Shown in pieces: positions 51,341-60,284 of a DNA stretch of 64,000 nt. The stretch comes from Streptomyces geranii (GTDB lineage Bacteria; Actinomycetota; Actinomycetes; Streptomycetales; Streptomycetaceae): NCBI RefSeq assembly GCF_002954775.1, contig NZ_PJME01000029.1:60881-124880 (forward strand). Direction: 5' to 3'. How positions within the stretch are numbered: position 1 is the first letter of the stretch; the number at the start of each line of letters is the position of its first letter. The position numbers and the translations under genes were made by a program. The notes under the pieces were generated by a model, which saw only the letters and a program-made list of their open reading frames with translations, did not search any database and was not told where the DNA came from.

Positions 51341-51688
51341 GTGATCCCCGGTGGTGGCCAGCCCAACATGCAGCAGCTGCTCCAGCAGGCCCAGAAGATG
51401 CAGCAGGACCTGGCGAACGCGCAGGAGGAACTCGCGCGGACCGAGGTCGACGGGCAGGCGGGCGGTGGCCTGGTCAAGGCGACCGTGACGGGCGCCGGTG
51501 AACTGCGCGCCCTCAAGATCGACCCGAAGGCCGTCGACCCGGACGACACCGAGACCCTCGCCGACCTGGTCGTGGCCGCCGTACAGGCGGCGAACGAGAA
51601 CGCGCAGCAACTCCAGCAGCAGAAGCTGGGCCCGCTGGCGCAGGGCCTGGGCGGCGGCGGAAGCGGCATCCCGGGCCTGCCGTTCTGA
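51341..51688 (+). CDS. ybaB: Nucleoid-associated protein, YbaB/EbfC family
   Basis: This 115-residue DNA-binding protein of the YbaB/EbfC family is encoded, as in most bacteria, next to recR. The N-terminal helix MQQLLQQAQKMQQDLANAQE and the strand pair VKATVTGAGELRALKIDPKA are the family signature; the Gln-rich C-terminus is typical of actinobacteria. The GTG at 51341 has GAGGAG upstream. The next gene, recR, starts 148 bp later. Role: binds and bends DNA as a dimer; precise function unclear in the family. Confidence 0.95.
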   Translation: MIPGGGQPNMQQLLQQAQKMQQDLANAQEELARTEVDGQAGGGLVKATVTGAGELRALKIDPKAVDPDDTETLADLVVAAVQAANENAQQLQQQKLGPLAQGLGGGGSGIPGLPF

Positions 51689-51780
51689 CGTTCGCACCGC
51701 GCGCTCCGCGTCCCGCCTTCCTCAGGCGGCCGGAGGCCAACTACGGTACGTACAACAGACTCGAAGCCCGCACGACATTC

Positions 51781-51825
51781 GGAACCAGACCGGGAACCAG
51801 ACCCGGAACCAGAACCAGAACCAGG
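51781..51825. repeat. Short GGAACCAG repeats upstream of recR
   Basis: The octamer GGAACCAG or its close variant GAACCAGA recurs five times between ybaB and the recR ribosome site (GGAACCAGACC, GGGAACCAGACCC, GGAACCAGAACCAGAACCAG). There is no dyad symmetry. Confidence 0.6.
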
Positions 51826-51836
51826 AAAGGCAGTCC

Positions 51837-52436
51837 GTGTACGAAGGCGTGGTCCAGGACCTCATCGACGAACTGGGGCGGCTCCCCGGCGTCGGTCCCA
51901 AGAGCGCGCAGCGGATCGCCTTCCACATCCTCCAGGCGGAGCCGACGGACGTACGGCGCCTCGCGCACGCCCTCCTCGAAGTGAAGGCGAAGGTCCGCTT
52001 CTGCGCGACCTGCGGGAACGTGGCGCAGGAGGAGCTGTGCAACATCTGCCGCGACCCGCGCCGCGACATCACGGTGATCTGTGTCGTCGAGGAGCCCAAG
52101 GACGTCGTCGCGGTCGAACGCACCCGCGAGTTCCGGGGCAAGTACCACGTCCTGGGCGGCGCGATCAGCCCGATCGAGGGCGTCGGCCCGGACGACCTGC
52201 GCATAAGGGAACTCCTGGCGCGCCTGGCCGACGGCGCGGTGACCGAGCTGATCCTCGCCACGGACCCCAATCTCGAAGGCGAGGCGACCGCCACCTACCT
52301 CGCCCGCATGATCAAGCCCATGGGCCTCAAGGTCACCCGCCTGGCCAGCGGCCTCCCTGTGGGTGGCGACCTGGAATACGCGGACGAGGTGACCCTTGGC
52401 CGCGCCTTCGAGGGGAGACGACTCCTAGATGTCTGA
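51837..52436 (+). CDS. recR: Recombination mediator protein
   Basis: This is a complete 199-residue RecR, which works with RecF/RecO to load RecA at gaps. Features in order are the helix-hairpin-helix LGRLPGVGPKSAQRIAFHIL, the Cys4 zinc finger FCATCGNVAQEELCNIC, the Toprim domain VICVVEEPKDVVAVERT, and LILATDPNLEGEATATYLAR with the DxN pair, ending in the family C-terminus YADEVTLGRAFEGRR. GTG 51837 is supported by GGAAAGG upstream. It overlaps the DUF5063 gene by 8 bp, showing coupled translation. Confidence 0.97.
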   Translation: MYEGVVQDLIDELGRLPGVGPKSAQRIAFHILQAEPTDVRRLAHALLEVKAKVRFCATCGNVAQEELCNICRDPRRDITVICVVEEPKDVVAVERTREFRGKYHVLGGAISPIEGVGPDDLRIRELLARLADGAVTELILATDPNLEGEATATYLARMIKPMGLKVTRLASGLPVGGDLEYADEVTLGRAFEGRRLLDV

Positions 52437-53088
52437 CGCCACGCTGCACTACACGACGCAGGACCCCGACGACTTCGCGGTCCAGATCGCCGACCAGGTC
52501 GAGAGCTTCCTGGTGGCCGTCACCGAGATCGCCAAGGGCGAGGACCCCGACTCGGCGGTCCCCTTCCTCCTCCTGGAGGTCTCCCAGCTCCTGCTGGCCG
52601 GCGGACGCCTCGGCGCGCACGAGGACATCGTCCCCGACGAGCGCTACGAGCCCGACCTGGGCCCCGAGCCGGACGTGGACGACATCCGCGAACGCCTCGC
52701 GGTGATGCTGGAGCCGGTCGACGTCTACTCGGAGGTCTTCGACCCGTACGAGCCCCGCAAGCCCCCGGTCCCGGCCCGTATCTCCGACGACCTGGCCGAC
52801 GTCCTCGCCGACCTCCGCCACGGCATGGCCCACTACCGCGCGGGCCGCACCACGGAGGCCCTGTGGTGGTGGCAGTTCTCCTACTTCTCCAACTGGGGCT
52901 CGACGGCCTCGGCCACTCTCCGCGCCCTCCAGTCCCTGGTGGCCCACGTCCGCCTGAACCAGCCCCTGGAGGAACTGGACGGCCTGGACACGGACCAGGA
53001 CCTCGGCGACGAGACCCTGGCGGAGGAGGCGGGCAAGGTGATGGCGGAGGAGATCGCGGAGCCGCTGGGGCTGCGGACGGTGAAGTGA
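52429..53088 (+). CDS. DUF5063 domain protein
   Basis: This 219-residue soluble, acidic helical protein matches the DUF5063 family, which in Streptomyces immediately follows recR. Typical segments are FAVQIADQVESFLVAVTEIA, FLLLEVSQLLLAGGRLGAHE and LWWWQFSYFSNWGSTASATL. It has no known catalytic motif; the conserved aromatic cluster WWWQFSYFSNWG suggests a binding surface. The start overlaps the recR stop by 8 bp, giving a ybaB-recR-DUF5063 operon. Function unknown. Confidence 0.88.
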   Translation: MSDATLHYTTQDPDDFAVQIADQVESFLVAVTEIAKGEDPDSAVPFLLLEVSQLLLAGGRLGAHEDIVPDERYEPDLGPEPDVDDIRERLAVMLEPVDVYSEVFDPYEPRKPPVPARISDDLADVLADLRHGMAHYRAGRTTEALWWWQFSYFSNWGSTASATLRALQSLVAHVRLNQPLEELDGLDTDQDLGDETLAEEAGKVMAEEIAEPLGLRTVK

Positions 53089-53103
53089 CGGTCAAGTAGC
53101 GCA

Positions 53104-53739
53104 CTACCGGCCGAGGACGACGCCGAGCACCGCCTCCGCCACCGCCCCCACCGACCGCCCGTCCCCCGCGTCCACGACGCGGGCGGCCGTGTCCGGTCCC
53201 GGCCCGGCGATCTCGGCCCGCATGAGGCACTGGTAACGCGCGCCGCGGGCAAGGAACTTGTCCATCAGGTGCCGTTCCTCGGCCGTCGCCCGCGCGTAGT
53301 CGCCCGCCCTGTGCACCCGTTCGCGTACGACGCTGTCCTCGGCCGTGAGCCATACGGCGGCCACGGCTGTCGTGCCGGGGGCGGTCAGGGGCGCGACCCG
53401 GGTCGGCCGGAGGGCCGAGCCCTCCAGGACCAGGCCCGTTCCCGACTCCCGTTGTCCGTCCGCGTGTTGGGCGATCAGTTCCTCGATGCGGGGCCACAGG
53501 CGTTCGTAGTGGTCCAGGACCGAGGAGACCAACTCCTCGACGGTGAGCGTGCGGTAGTGCTCGGCGACGTGTTCCGGCACCTCCCATCCCGGTGTGCGCC
53601 ACGGGCGCCCCGGATGTCGCGCCAGTCCGTCCGTCGAGCGGTACGTGAAGCCCAGCCGTTCCGCGACCACTTGGGCGACGGCCGACTTGCCTACGTTCGA
53701 CGTGCCCCCGATCAGCACCACCCGCGGCCCGGCCACCAT
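53104..53739 (-). CDS. P-loop kinase, 2-phosphoglycerate-kinase/zeta-like
   Basis: This 211-residue P-loop protein has Walker A GGTSNVGKS (residues 11-19), an Asp in STDGLARHP as a probable catalytic or magnesium site, LVLEGSALRP as a Walker-B-like strand, and an Arg-rich lid (RERVHRAGDYARATAEERHL). The pattern resembles small-molecule kinases of the AAA_33/2-phosphoglycerate kinase group. The substrate is unknown. It lies 4 bp downstream of the lipoprotein gene and is probably its operon partner. It converges on the DUF5063 gene (15 bp). Confidence 0.8.
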   Translation of the reverse strand: MVAGPRVVLIGGTSNVGKSAVAQVVAERLGFTYRSTDGLARHPGRPWRTPGWEVPEHVAEHYRTLTVEELVSSVLDHYERLWPRIEELIAQHADGQRESGTGLVLEGSALRPTRVAPLTAPGTTAVAAVWLTAEDSVVRERVHRAGDYARATAEERHLMDKFLARGARYQCLMRAEIAGPGPDTAARVVDAGDGRSVGAVAEAVLGVVLGR

Positions 53740-53743
53740 GGTG

Positions 53744-54721
53744 CTACTGCGAGTCCACGAGCTTGTACCTGCTCGCGATCACCGAGGGCTTGCCCGTCTT
53801 CGGGAGGGTGGCCAGGGCCGTGCCCTGGTAGGTGTTCACCACCGTGTCGCGGTCGCGGATGTTGAAGACCTCCTCCACTTTCGTCGGGGTGATGTTGTAG
53901 TTCTCGCGGTACGACGCCTTCAGCGCGTACTGGGAGGCGTACGCGGTCGGTACGGTGGCCAGGGCGCCGCCGTCCTTGAGGCGCAGGGCGTACACCGTGT
54001 CGAACTCGGCGGGCGTGGAGACGTACGTCGTGGTCGCGTACCCCGCGCTCTTGCCGGTGTCGCGCTTCGTGTACGTCTCGATCGCGTCCTTCGCCGCCTC
54101 GGTGGTCTGCGAGATGCCCGTGCCGGCCTTCTTGCCGCCGGTCGCGAACAGGTCCTCGAACGCCGCCGGGATCTGGTTCGGGGCGAGCGTGCCGACGCGG
54201 GTGTCGGCGTCGACGGCGGTGGCGAGGCCCGCGTCGTCGGTGGCGATCTCGGGAAGGGGGGCTGCCGAGTAGACCGACGACATCAGCTTCCAGTCGTCGT
54301 ACTGCTTGCCGAAGACCAGCAGCGCCTCGCTCTTCGAGTCGCTCGCCTTCGTCGTCACCGCGAACCAGTCCTCGCCCGCCGGGATCCAGTACTTCCGGCC
54401 GGTGTACCGGAACGGCTTCTTGTACGCGGCCTGTTCCTCCTTCGACTTGGTCGCGAAGACGCGGAAGTCGGCCTTGCTCTGCTCGTACAGCTGCCCGCCC
54501 TCGACGGTGCCCAACAGGGCCGAGTCCTGCTGGGAGTTGGCCTTGTTGTTGACCGTCTCGTAGTTGTCGAGGATCTTCGCCGCCTGCGCCTCGGTGACGG
54601 CACCCTTGGCCGCGGGGCTCGCGGCGGCGGCGTCGGCGCCGTCGTCCGAGCCCGAGGCGCAGCCGGTGAGCGCTAGCGCGAGCGCGGTGGCGAACATGAG
54701 CGGTTTCTGGCGGGAGATCAT
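53744..54721 (-). CDS. Lipoprotein of unknown function
   Basis: This 325-residue exported lipoprotein has the signal FATALALALTGCASGSDDG with the lipobox LTGC. The mature part begins with a Ser/Ala/Asp-rich linker and has two roughly 130-residue domains: KILDNYETVNNKANSQQDSA at the front, and a second starting near LFATGGKKAGTGISQTTEAA. Both read as alpha/beta folds found in actinobacterial exported proteins of unknown role. It is first in a two-gene unit with the P-loop kinase. Confidence 0.8.
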   Translation of the reverse strand: MISRQKPLMFATALALALTGCASGSDDGADAAAASPAAKGAVTEAQAAKILDNYETVNNKANSQQDSALLGTVEGGQLYEQSKADFRVFATKSKEEQAAYKKPFRYTGRKYWIPAGEDWFAVTTKASDSKSEALLVFGKQYDDWKLMSSVYSAAPLPEIATDDAGLATAVDADTRVGTLAPNQIPAAFEDLFATGGKKAGTGISQTTEAAKDAIETYTKRDTGKSAGYATTTYVSTPAEFDTVYALRLKDGGALATVPTAYASQYALKASYRENYNITPTKVEEVFNIRDRDTVVNTYQGTALATLPKTGKPSVIASRYKLVDSQ

Positions 54722-54954
54722 GCCTCACCGTACTGGGGGGAATGTGGGCGTCCGGGGAAGGGGCGGTGGATCGATGGTGCAGCCGGTCGGTGCCGGAGCG
54801 CGACCGTCCCGTCACCTTACGTGAATTGGAATCGTCCTTCCCGCCCCCTGTACGTCTCTTGCACGGGCGCTAACCAGCGAAAAGAGAGGCTGGAGTCACT
54901 TCCACCGCAGGAGATGCGGAGGGAGTAAATCCCCTCACTCGTACAGGAGTTGCG

Positions 54955-55452
54955 ATGACCCGCAAGACCCGCATACGCGCCGCCCTAGTCACCGCCACCG
55001 CTCTTGTCACCGCCGCGACGGTGACGGCCGGAGTCAGCGCGGCGGGTACCGACCAGCCGAAGAAGCCCACCAAGAAGCAGATCGCGGCCCTCTTCGACGG
55101 CTGGAACAAGACCCTGCAGACCGGCGACCCGGAGAAGGTCACCGCGCGGTACGCGAAGGACGCGGTGCTGCTGCCGACCGTCTCCAACAAGATCCGGACC
55201 AACCACGCCGAGATCGAGGACTACTTCGACCACTTCCTGCTGAACAAGCCGGTCGGCAAGAAGATCAAGTCCTACATCAACGTCCTCGACGACAACTCGG
55301 CGATCGACGCCGGCTCCTACTACTTCATCCTCACCGACCCGAAGACCGGCGAGAAGAAGAGGGTCGACGCCCGCTACACGTACGAGTACGAGAAGCGGGG
55401 CGGCAAGTGGCTGATCGTCAACCACCACTCCTCGGTGATGCCCGAGGGTTAA
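54955..55452 (+). CDS. Secreted SnoaL/DUF4440-like protein
   Basis: This 165-residue exported protein has a signal peptide (RAALVTATALVTAATVTAGV, then SAAGTDQP). The mature domain is a cystatin-like cone fold of the NTF2/SnoaL or CaMKII-association type: IAALFDGWNKTLQTGDPEKV, RYAKDAVLLPTVSNKIRTNH, AEIEDYFDHFL, AGSYYFILTD and WLIVNHHSSVMPEG. Proteins of this fold bind small ligands or are enzymes; no activity is assigned to secreted forms. ATG 54955. It converges on the histidine kinase gene (16 bp). Confidence 0.85.
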   Translation: MTRKTRIRAALVTATALVTAATVTAGVSAAGTDQPKKPTKKQIAALFDGWNKTLQTGDPEKVTARYAKDAVLLPTVSNKIRTNHAEIEDYFDHFLLNKPVGKKIKSYINVLDDNSAIDAGSYYFILTDPKTGEKKRVDARYTYEYEKRGGKWLIVNHHSSVMPEG

Positions 55453-55468
55453 GCCCCTGGTACCGGCT

Positions 55469-56821
55469 TCAACCGGCCCGTTGTGCGGCCCGGAGTGTGA
55501 TCCGGACGCACAGGCCGCCCCCGGGCGCGTCCGCCAGGGTCACCGTCCCGCCGTCGTCCGTCACCAGTTGTCTGACGACGGCGAGGCCGAGGCCCGAGCC
55601 GGAGCGCCCGGTGAGGCCCTGGCCGCGCCAGAAGCGGTCGAAGGCACGGGACTTCTCGGCGTCCGACATCCCCGGACCCCCGTCCGCCACCGTCAACTCC
55701 ATCTCGTCGCCCCGGTGTTCGGCCCGTACGGTGATCGTCCCGCCGTCGGGTGAGACCTCCAGGGCGTTCGACAGGACGTTGTCCAGCACCTGGTCCAGAT
55801 GACCGGGGCTGGCCAGCACAAGCAGCCGGCCGTCGGCACCCCCACTACCCCTGAGCGCGATGGTGACTCCGCGCTCGTCGGCGGCCGGCCTCCACACCGA
55901 CAGGCGTTCGTCCACGATGTCCCGCAGGGACAGCGGTTCGGCCGCCGTGACCTTCGCCTCGGCCCGGGCCAGCACCAGCAGCCCGTTGACCAGGCGGCTC
56001 ATCCGGACCACCTCGGCGGTCGCCTGCTCCACGTCCTCCCGCACGAACTCGTCGTCCGTACCGTCCGCGATGTTGTCCAGCGACAGCCTCAACGCCGTGA
56101 GCGGGGTACGGAGTTGGTGCGAGGCGTCCGCGACGAAGATCCGCTGCGAGGCGACCAGGGTGTCCAGGCGTTCCGCGCCCTGGTTGAGGGTGCGGGCCAG
56201 GGTCTGGGTCTCCGGCGGGCCCGTCACCTGGGAGCGCGCGGTCAGGTCGCCGTCGCTGAACTTGCTCGCCATACCGTTGAGTTCGCGCAGCGGAGCGGTG
56301 ATACGGCGGGCCGCGATGGCGCCGATCGCCGCAGCCGCAGCGAGGACCAGCACCGCGAGAGCCGCCCGGAAACCCCAGATGCTCCAGAACCGGCTCGTCA
56401 TGTCCGACGTCGAGTACACGATCCGTACCGCCGACTCGCCCTGCGCGGGGACGGTGATCGTCAGGTACTTGCCCCAGATGAAGTCGGAGCCCCAGTCGGT
56501 CGTGGGGGCGTCGTCCCGCACGGCCCGGGTCAGGGCCGCGTCCGCTTCCGGCCTCGGCAGGTTCGTCGTACAGCTGGTCGTGGCGACCTGGACCGTGCCG
56601 AGGGTCTCCTTGTCGTAGGCCTTGGCCACCTTCTCCAGGGCCTCGCACGAGATCCGGTCGCCGTTGCCGAGCAGCAGGGCCATGGTCTGGGCCTCGCGCT
56701 GGACGGACACCTTGGTGTCGTCCCGCAGCTGCTTGGTGAGCGTGAAGGCCACCGGCACGGTGAAGAGGAGGATGGCGACGGCCACGATCAGGATGTAGCT
56801 GCGGATGAGCTGGCGGTTCAT
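55469..56821 (-). CDS. Sensor histidine kinase, OmpR-partner type
   Basis: This 450-residue sensor kinase has TM1 IRSYILIVAVAILLFTVPVA, an extracytoplasmic sensor loop of about 125 residues, TM2 LAVLVLAAAAAIGAIAA, and a HAMP linker (RRITAPLRELNGMASKFSDG). The HisKA phospho-acceptor His is in VADASHQLRTPLTALRLS, the N-box is VLDNVLSNALEVSPDG, and the G-boxes are DGGPGMSD and GSGLGLAVVRQLV. The extracellular loop contains two Cys. It overlaps the response-regulator gene by 4 bp. The signal is unknown. Confidence 0.94.
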   Translation of the reverse strand: MNRQLIRSYILIVAVAILLFTVPVAFTLTKQLRDDTKVSVQREAQTMALLLGNGDRISCEALEKVAKAYDKETLGTVQVATTSCTTNLPRPEADAALTRAVRDDAPTTDWGSDFIWGKYLTITVPAQGESAVRIVYSTSDMTSRFWSIWGFRAALAVLVLAAAAAIGAIAARRITAPLRELNGMASKFSDGDLTARSQVTGPPETQTLARTLNQGAERLDTLVASQRIFVADASHQLRTPLTALRLSLDNIADGTDDEFVREDVEQATAEVVRMSRLVNGLLVLARAEAKVTAAEPLSLRDIVDERLSVWRPAADERGVTIALRGSGGADGRLLVLASPGHLDQVLDNVLSNALEVSPDGGTITVRAEHRGDEMELTVADGGPGMSDAEKSRAFDRFWRGQGLTGRSGSGLGLAVVRQLVTDDGGTVTLADAPGGGLCVRITLRAAQRAG

Positions 56822-57564
56822 GAGGCGCCCGAGCCCCCGCCGGCACCCCTGCCGTCCTTGCCGTCACTACCGCTACTACCGCCGGCACCCTTGCCGTCCT
56901 TGTCGATCTCCAGGCGGAACCCGACCCCCCGTACCGCCTCGATCGTGATCGCGCCCTTCAGCTTCCTTCGCAGCGCGGCCACATGGACGTCGAGGGTCTT
57001 CGTCGGGCCGAACCAGTTCGCGTCCCAGACCGCCTCCATGATCTGCTCGCGCGACATCAGCGCGCCCGGCTCCTCGGTGAGGAAGGCCAGCAGGTCGTAC
57101 TCCTTGGGGGCGAGGGCGACCTCCTCGCCGTCCAGGCGGACGCGGGCGGCCTTGCGGTCGATCGTGAGGCGGGTGCCGTACTGGTCGGGGCCCGACTCGG
57201 CCGGCGTACGGGGCTGGACCCGGCGCATCACCGCTCTTATGCGCGCGATGACCTCCCGTACGCCGAAGGGCTTGGAGACGTAGTCGTCGGCGCCCAGTTC
57301 CAGGCCTACGACCCGGTCCGTCTCGTCGCTGCGGGCGCTGATGACGATGATCGGGACGTCACCGCGTTCGCGCAGCGCCTTGCAGACGTCCAGGCCGTCG
57401 GTGTCGGGCAGGCCGAGGTCGAGCAGGACGACGTCGTAGGGCTCGTCGTGGCCGAGCGCCGCGCCGCCCGTGGACACCCAGGCCACCTCGAAGCCGTAGC
57501 GGACCAGACCGCGGCGCAGCGACTGGGCCACGGGTTCATCGTCTTCCACCAGGAGTACGCGCAC
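56818..57564 (-). CDS. Response regulator, OmpR/PhoB family
   Basis: This 248-residue regulator has a receiver domain (VLLVEDDEPVAQSLRRGLVR, phospho-acceptor D49 in VVLLDLGLPDTDG, Lys in DDYVSKPFG). A C-terminal winged helix follows (LTIDRKAARVRLDGEEVALA, PKEYDLLAFLTEEPG, DVHVAALRRKL). A Gly/Ser/Asp-rich tail extends the protein by about 25 residues. GTG 57564 is the start. A 9-bp direct repeat with a 12-bp period lies 40-60 bp upstream, a typical OmpR-family site, so autoregulation is likely. Confidence 0.95.
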   Translation of the reverse strand: MRVLLVEDDEPVAQSLRRGLVRYGFEVAWVSTGGAALGHDEPYDVVLLDLGLPDTDGLDVCKALRERGDVPIIVISARSDETDRVVGLELGADDYVSKPFGVREVIARIRAVMRRVQPRTPAESGPDQYGTRLTIDRKAARVRLDGEEVALAPKEYDLLAFLTEEPGALMSREQIMEAVWDANWFGPTKTLDVHVAALRRKLKGAITIEAVRGVGFRLEIDKDGKGAGGSSGSDGKDGRGAGGGSGAS

Positions 57565-57596
57565 AGCCGAACCTTAGTCGTCGGAAGCGGTCGGTC

Positions 57597-57624
57597 CTTG
57601 AAACTTAATTCAAGACTTGATTCA
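57597..57624. promoter_or_regulatory. Direct repeat/palindrome upstream of response-regulator gene
   Basis: CTTAATTCA (57604) and CTTGATTCA (57616) repeat with a 12-bp period. The overlapping CTTGAA-ACTTAA-TTCAAG has perfect 6-bp outer arms. Such direct repeats, close to one helical turn apart, suit OmpR-family dimers. This AT-rich patch is 33-60 bp upstream of the regulator start. Confidence 0.55.
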
Positions 57625-57807
57625 CAGCCGCAACGCGTATCCGGTGCACGGATGGGCAGGAGCCCGTTCGAGCGGCCGAAGATCCCCGGCGAACGCCGTG
57701 GTGATCGTCATGATGAGCGGGACATCTCACCATGCGATACCCGGTAAGGGGATTTCGGCCGCTCGTTAAACTGAGCCGACCGCAGACGGACTGAGCGAGG
57801 AGTGCAC

Positions 57808-59097
57808 GTGGGCCTTGTCGTGCAGAAGTACGGAGGCTCATCCGTAGCCGATGCCGAGGGCATCAAGCGTGTCGCCAAGCGAATCGTGGAAGCGAAGAAG
57901 AACGGCCACCAGGTGGTCGTGGTCGTTTCCGCGATGGGCGACACGACGGACGAGCTGATCGATCTCGCCGAGCAGGTGTCTCCGATGCCTGCCGGGCGTG
58001 AGTTCGACATGCTGCTGACCGCCGGAGAGCGGATCTCCATGGCGCTGCTTGCCATGGCGATCAAGAACCTGGGTCACGAGGCCCAGAGCTTCACCGGCAG
58101 CCAGGCAGGTGTCATCACCGACTCGGTCCACAACAAAGCCCGGATCATCGACGTCACGCCGGGCCGGATCCGGACCGCGCTCGACGAGGGCAACATCGCC
58201 ATCGTCGCCGGGTTCCAGGGCGTCAGCCAGGACAAGAAGGACATCACCACGCTGGGGCGTGGTGGTTCCGACACCACGGCCGTGGCGCTCGCCGCCGCCC
58301 TGAACGCCGAGGTGTGCGAGATCTACACGGACGTCGACGGTGTGTTCACCGCCGACCCGCGCGTGGTGAAGAAGGCCCGGAAGATCGACTGGATCTCCTC
58401 CGAGGACATGCTGGAACTGGCCGCCTCCGGCTCCAAGGTGCTGCTCCACCGCTGTGTGGAGTACGCCAGGCGTTACGACATCCCGATCCACGTCCGCTCG
58501 TCCTTCTCGGGACTGCCGGGCACCTGGGTCAGCAACGAGAAGCCAGAGAAGCCCGAGTCGCAAGGGGACCAGCAGGTGGAGCACGCCATCATCTCCGGAG
58601 TCGCCCATGACGTCTCCGAAGCCAAGATCACGGTCGTCGGCGTCCCGGACAAGCCGGGCGAGGCCGCGGTGATCTTCCGCGCGATCGCGGACGCCGAGAT
58701 CAACATCGACATGATCGTGCAGAACGTGTCGGCGGCGTCGACGGGCCTGACGGACATCTCCTTCACCCTCCCCAAGTCGGAGGGCCGCAAGGCCATCGAC
58801 GCCCTGGAGAAGGCGAAGGGCGGCATCGGCTTCGAGTCGCTGCGCTACGACGACCAGATCGGCAAGATCTCGCTGGTCGGCGCGGGGATGAAGACCAACC
58901 CCGGGGTCACCGCCTCCTTCTTCCAGGCGCTGTCCGACGCGGGCGTGAACATCGAGCTGATCTCGACCTCCGAGATCCGCATCTCGGTGGTCACCCGCCA
59001 GGACGACGTCCCCGGAGCCGTCCGCGCCGTGCACAGCGCCTTCGGCCTCGACTCCGACAGCGACGAAGCCGTCGTCTACGGAGGCACCGGCCGCTGA
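57808..59097 (+). CDS. ask: Aspartate kinase
   Basis: This is a complete 429-residue aspartokinase, phosphorylating aspartate as the entry step to lysine, threonine, methionine and diaminopimelate. The N-terminal kinase domain has VVQKYGGSSVADAEGIKRVA, LTAGERISMALLAMAI and TTLGRGGSDTTAVALAAAL. Two C-terminal ACT domains (about residues 265-425) include VVGVPDKPGEAAVIFRAIAD and ISTSEIRISVVTRQDDV, giving feedback control by lysine and threonine. GTG 57808 has GAGGAG 5 nt upstream (57797-57802), preferred over GTG 57802. Its stop overlaps the asd start by one base, forming the conserved ask-asd pair. Confidence 0.97.
   Translation: MGLVVQKYGGSSVADAEGIKRVAKRIVEAKKNGHQVVVVVSAMGDTTDELIDLAEQVSPMPAGREFDMLLTAGERISMALLAMAIKNLGHEAQSFTGSQAGVITDSVHNKARIIDVTPGRIRTALDEGNIAIVAGFQGVSQDKKDITTLGRGGSDTTAVALAAALNAEVCEIYTDVDGVFTADPRVVKKARKIDWISSEDMLELAASGSKVLLHRCVEYARRYDIPIHVRSSFSGLPGTWVSNEKPEKPESQGDQQVEHAIISGVAHDVSEAKITVVGVPDKPGEAAVIFRAIADAEINIDMIVQNVSAASTGLTDISFTLPKSEGRKAIDALEKAKGGIGFESLRYDDQIGKISLVGAGMKTNPGVTASFFQALSDAGVNIELISTSEIRISVVTRQDDVPGAVRAVHSAFGLDSDSDEAVVYGGTGR
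58576..59097 (+). CDS. ask: Internal in-frame start: probable aspartokinase beta subunit
   Basis: GTG 58576 (VEHAIISGVAHDVSEAKITV) lies in frame in ask, with AAGGGGA about 8 nt upstream. It gives a 173-residue product consisting only of the two ACT domains. Corynebacterium and Bacillus aspartokinases II are known to be alpha2-beta2, with the beta chain translated from the same position inside the alpha gene. The match in position and ribosome site supports the same arrangement here. Confidence 0.55.
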   Translation: MEHAIISGVAHDVSEAKITVVGVPDKPGEAAVIFRAIADAEINIDMIVQNVSAASTGLTDISFTLPKSEGRKAIDALEKAKGGIGFESLRYDDQIGKISLVGAGMKTNPGVTASFFQALSDAGVNIELISTSEIRISVVTRQDDVPGAVRAVHSAFGLDSDSDEAVVYGGTGR

Positions 59098-60155
59098 TGG
59101 CCAACCCGGTAGGGCCGACGCTCGCCGTCGTGGGGGCGACCGGCGCCGTCGGCACGGTCATGCTCAGGATCCTGTCCCAGCACGCCGACATCTGGGGCGA
59201 GATCCGTCTGATCGCCTCCCCGCGCTCGGCCGGCCGCAAGCTGGCCGTGCGCGGCGAGGAGGTCGAGGTCGTGGCGCTGTCGGAGCAGGCCTTCGACGGC
59301 GTCGACGTCGCCATGTTCGACGTACCCGACGAGGTCGCGGAGCACTGGGCGCCGATCGCCGCGGCCAAGGGCGTGGTCGTCGTCGACAACTCGGGCGCCT
59401 TCCGCATGGACCCCGAGGTCCCCCTCGTCGTCCCCGAGGTCAACCCGCACGCCGTACGGCAGCGCCCGCGCGGCATCATCGCCAACCCGCACTGCACGAC
59501 CCTGTCGATGATCGTCGCGCTGGGGGCGCTGCACGCCGAGTTCGGGCTGCGCGAGCTGGTGGTGTCCTCGTACCAGGCGGTGAGCGGGGTCGGCCGGGCC
59601 GGCGTGGACACCCTGCGCCGGCAGTTGTCGATGGTCGCCGGTACGGAACTGGGGACCAGCCCCGGAGACGTACGCCGGGCGGTGGGCGACGGGACGGGGC
59701 CGTTCCCGGAGCCGGTCGCGCTGAACGTCGTACCGTGGGCAGGAACGCCACGGGCGGACGGTTGGTCGTCGGACGAGATGCAGATCCGGGACGAGTCCCG
59801 CAAGATCCTCGGGCTGCCGAAGCTCCCCGTGGCCGTGACCTGCGTACGTGTCCCGGTCGTCACGGCGCACGCGCTGACCGTCCACGCCCGCTTCCAGGGC
59901 GAGGTCACGGTGGCCGGGGCGCGCGAGATCATCGCGACCGCACCCGGGGTCGTCCTGTACGACAACCCGGAGGCGGGGGAGTTCCCGACCCCGGTGGACG
60001 TCGTCGGCACGGACCCGACCTGGGTCGGCCGGGTGCGGCGGGCGCTGGACGACCCGACCGCGCTGGAGCTGTTTGTGTGCGGGGACAACCTGCGCAAGGG
60101 GTCGGCGCTCAATACGGCACAGATCGCCGAGCTGGTGGCGGCGGAACTGTCCTGA
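59097..60155 (+). CDS. asd: Aspartate-semialdehyde dehydrogenase
   Basis: This is a complete 352-residue dehydrogenase, reducing aspartyl phosphate to aspartate semialdehyde with NADPH. The Rossmann motif is LAVVGATGAVGTVMLRIL (residues 9-26). The catalytic Cys is C133 in NPHCTTLSM. Further segments are VSSYQAVSGVGRAGVDTL and TCVRVPVVTAHALTVHA with the active-site His. The start overlaps the ask stop by one base. It is downstream member of the ask-asd operon. A strong hairpin follows 130 bp later. Confidence 0.97.
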   Translation: MANPVGPTLAVVGATGAVGTVMLRILSQHADIWGEIRLIASPRSAGRKLAVRGEEVEVVALSEQAFDGVDVAMFDVPDEVAEHWAPIAAAKGVVVVDNSGAFRMDPEVPLVVPEVNPHAVRQRPRGIIANPHCTTLSMIVALGALHAEFGLRELVVSSYQAVSGVGRAGVDTLRRQLSMVAGTELGTSPGDVRRAVGDGTGPFPEPVALNVVPWAGTPRADGWSSDEMQIRDESRKILGLPKLPVAVTCVRVPVVTAHALTVHARFQGEVTVAGAREIIATAPGVVLYDNPEAGEFPTPVDVVGTDPTWVGRVRRALDDPTALELFVCGDNLRKGSALNTAQIAELVAAELS

Positions 60156-60284
60156 GCGGCCTCTGACCGGACCCCGACGAAACGGATGGCCAGGCGATTG
60201 TCAGTTGATCTTGACGAAAATCACTCTGGCGATGGCAGAAAACGTTTGTAGGATCCATGTGAGTGCGGCAAGAACCGAAGAATT

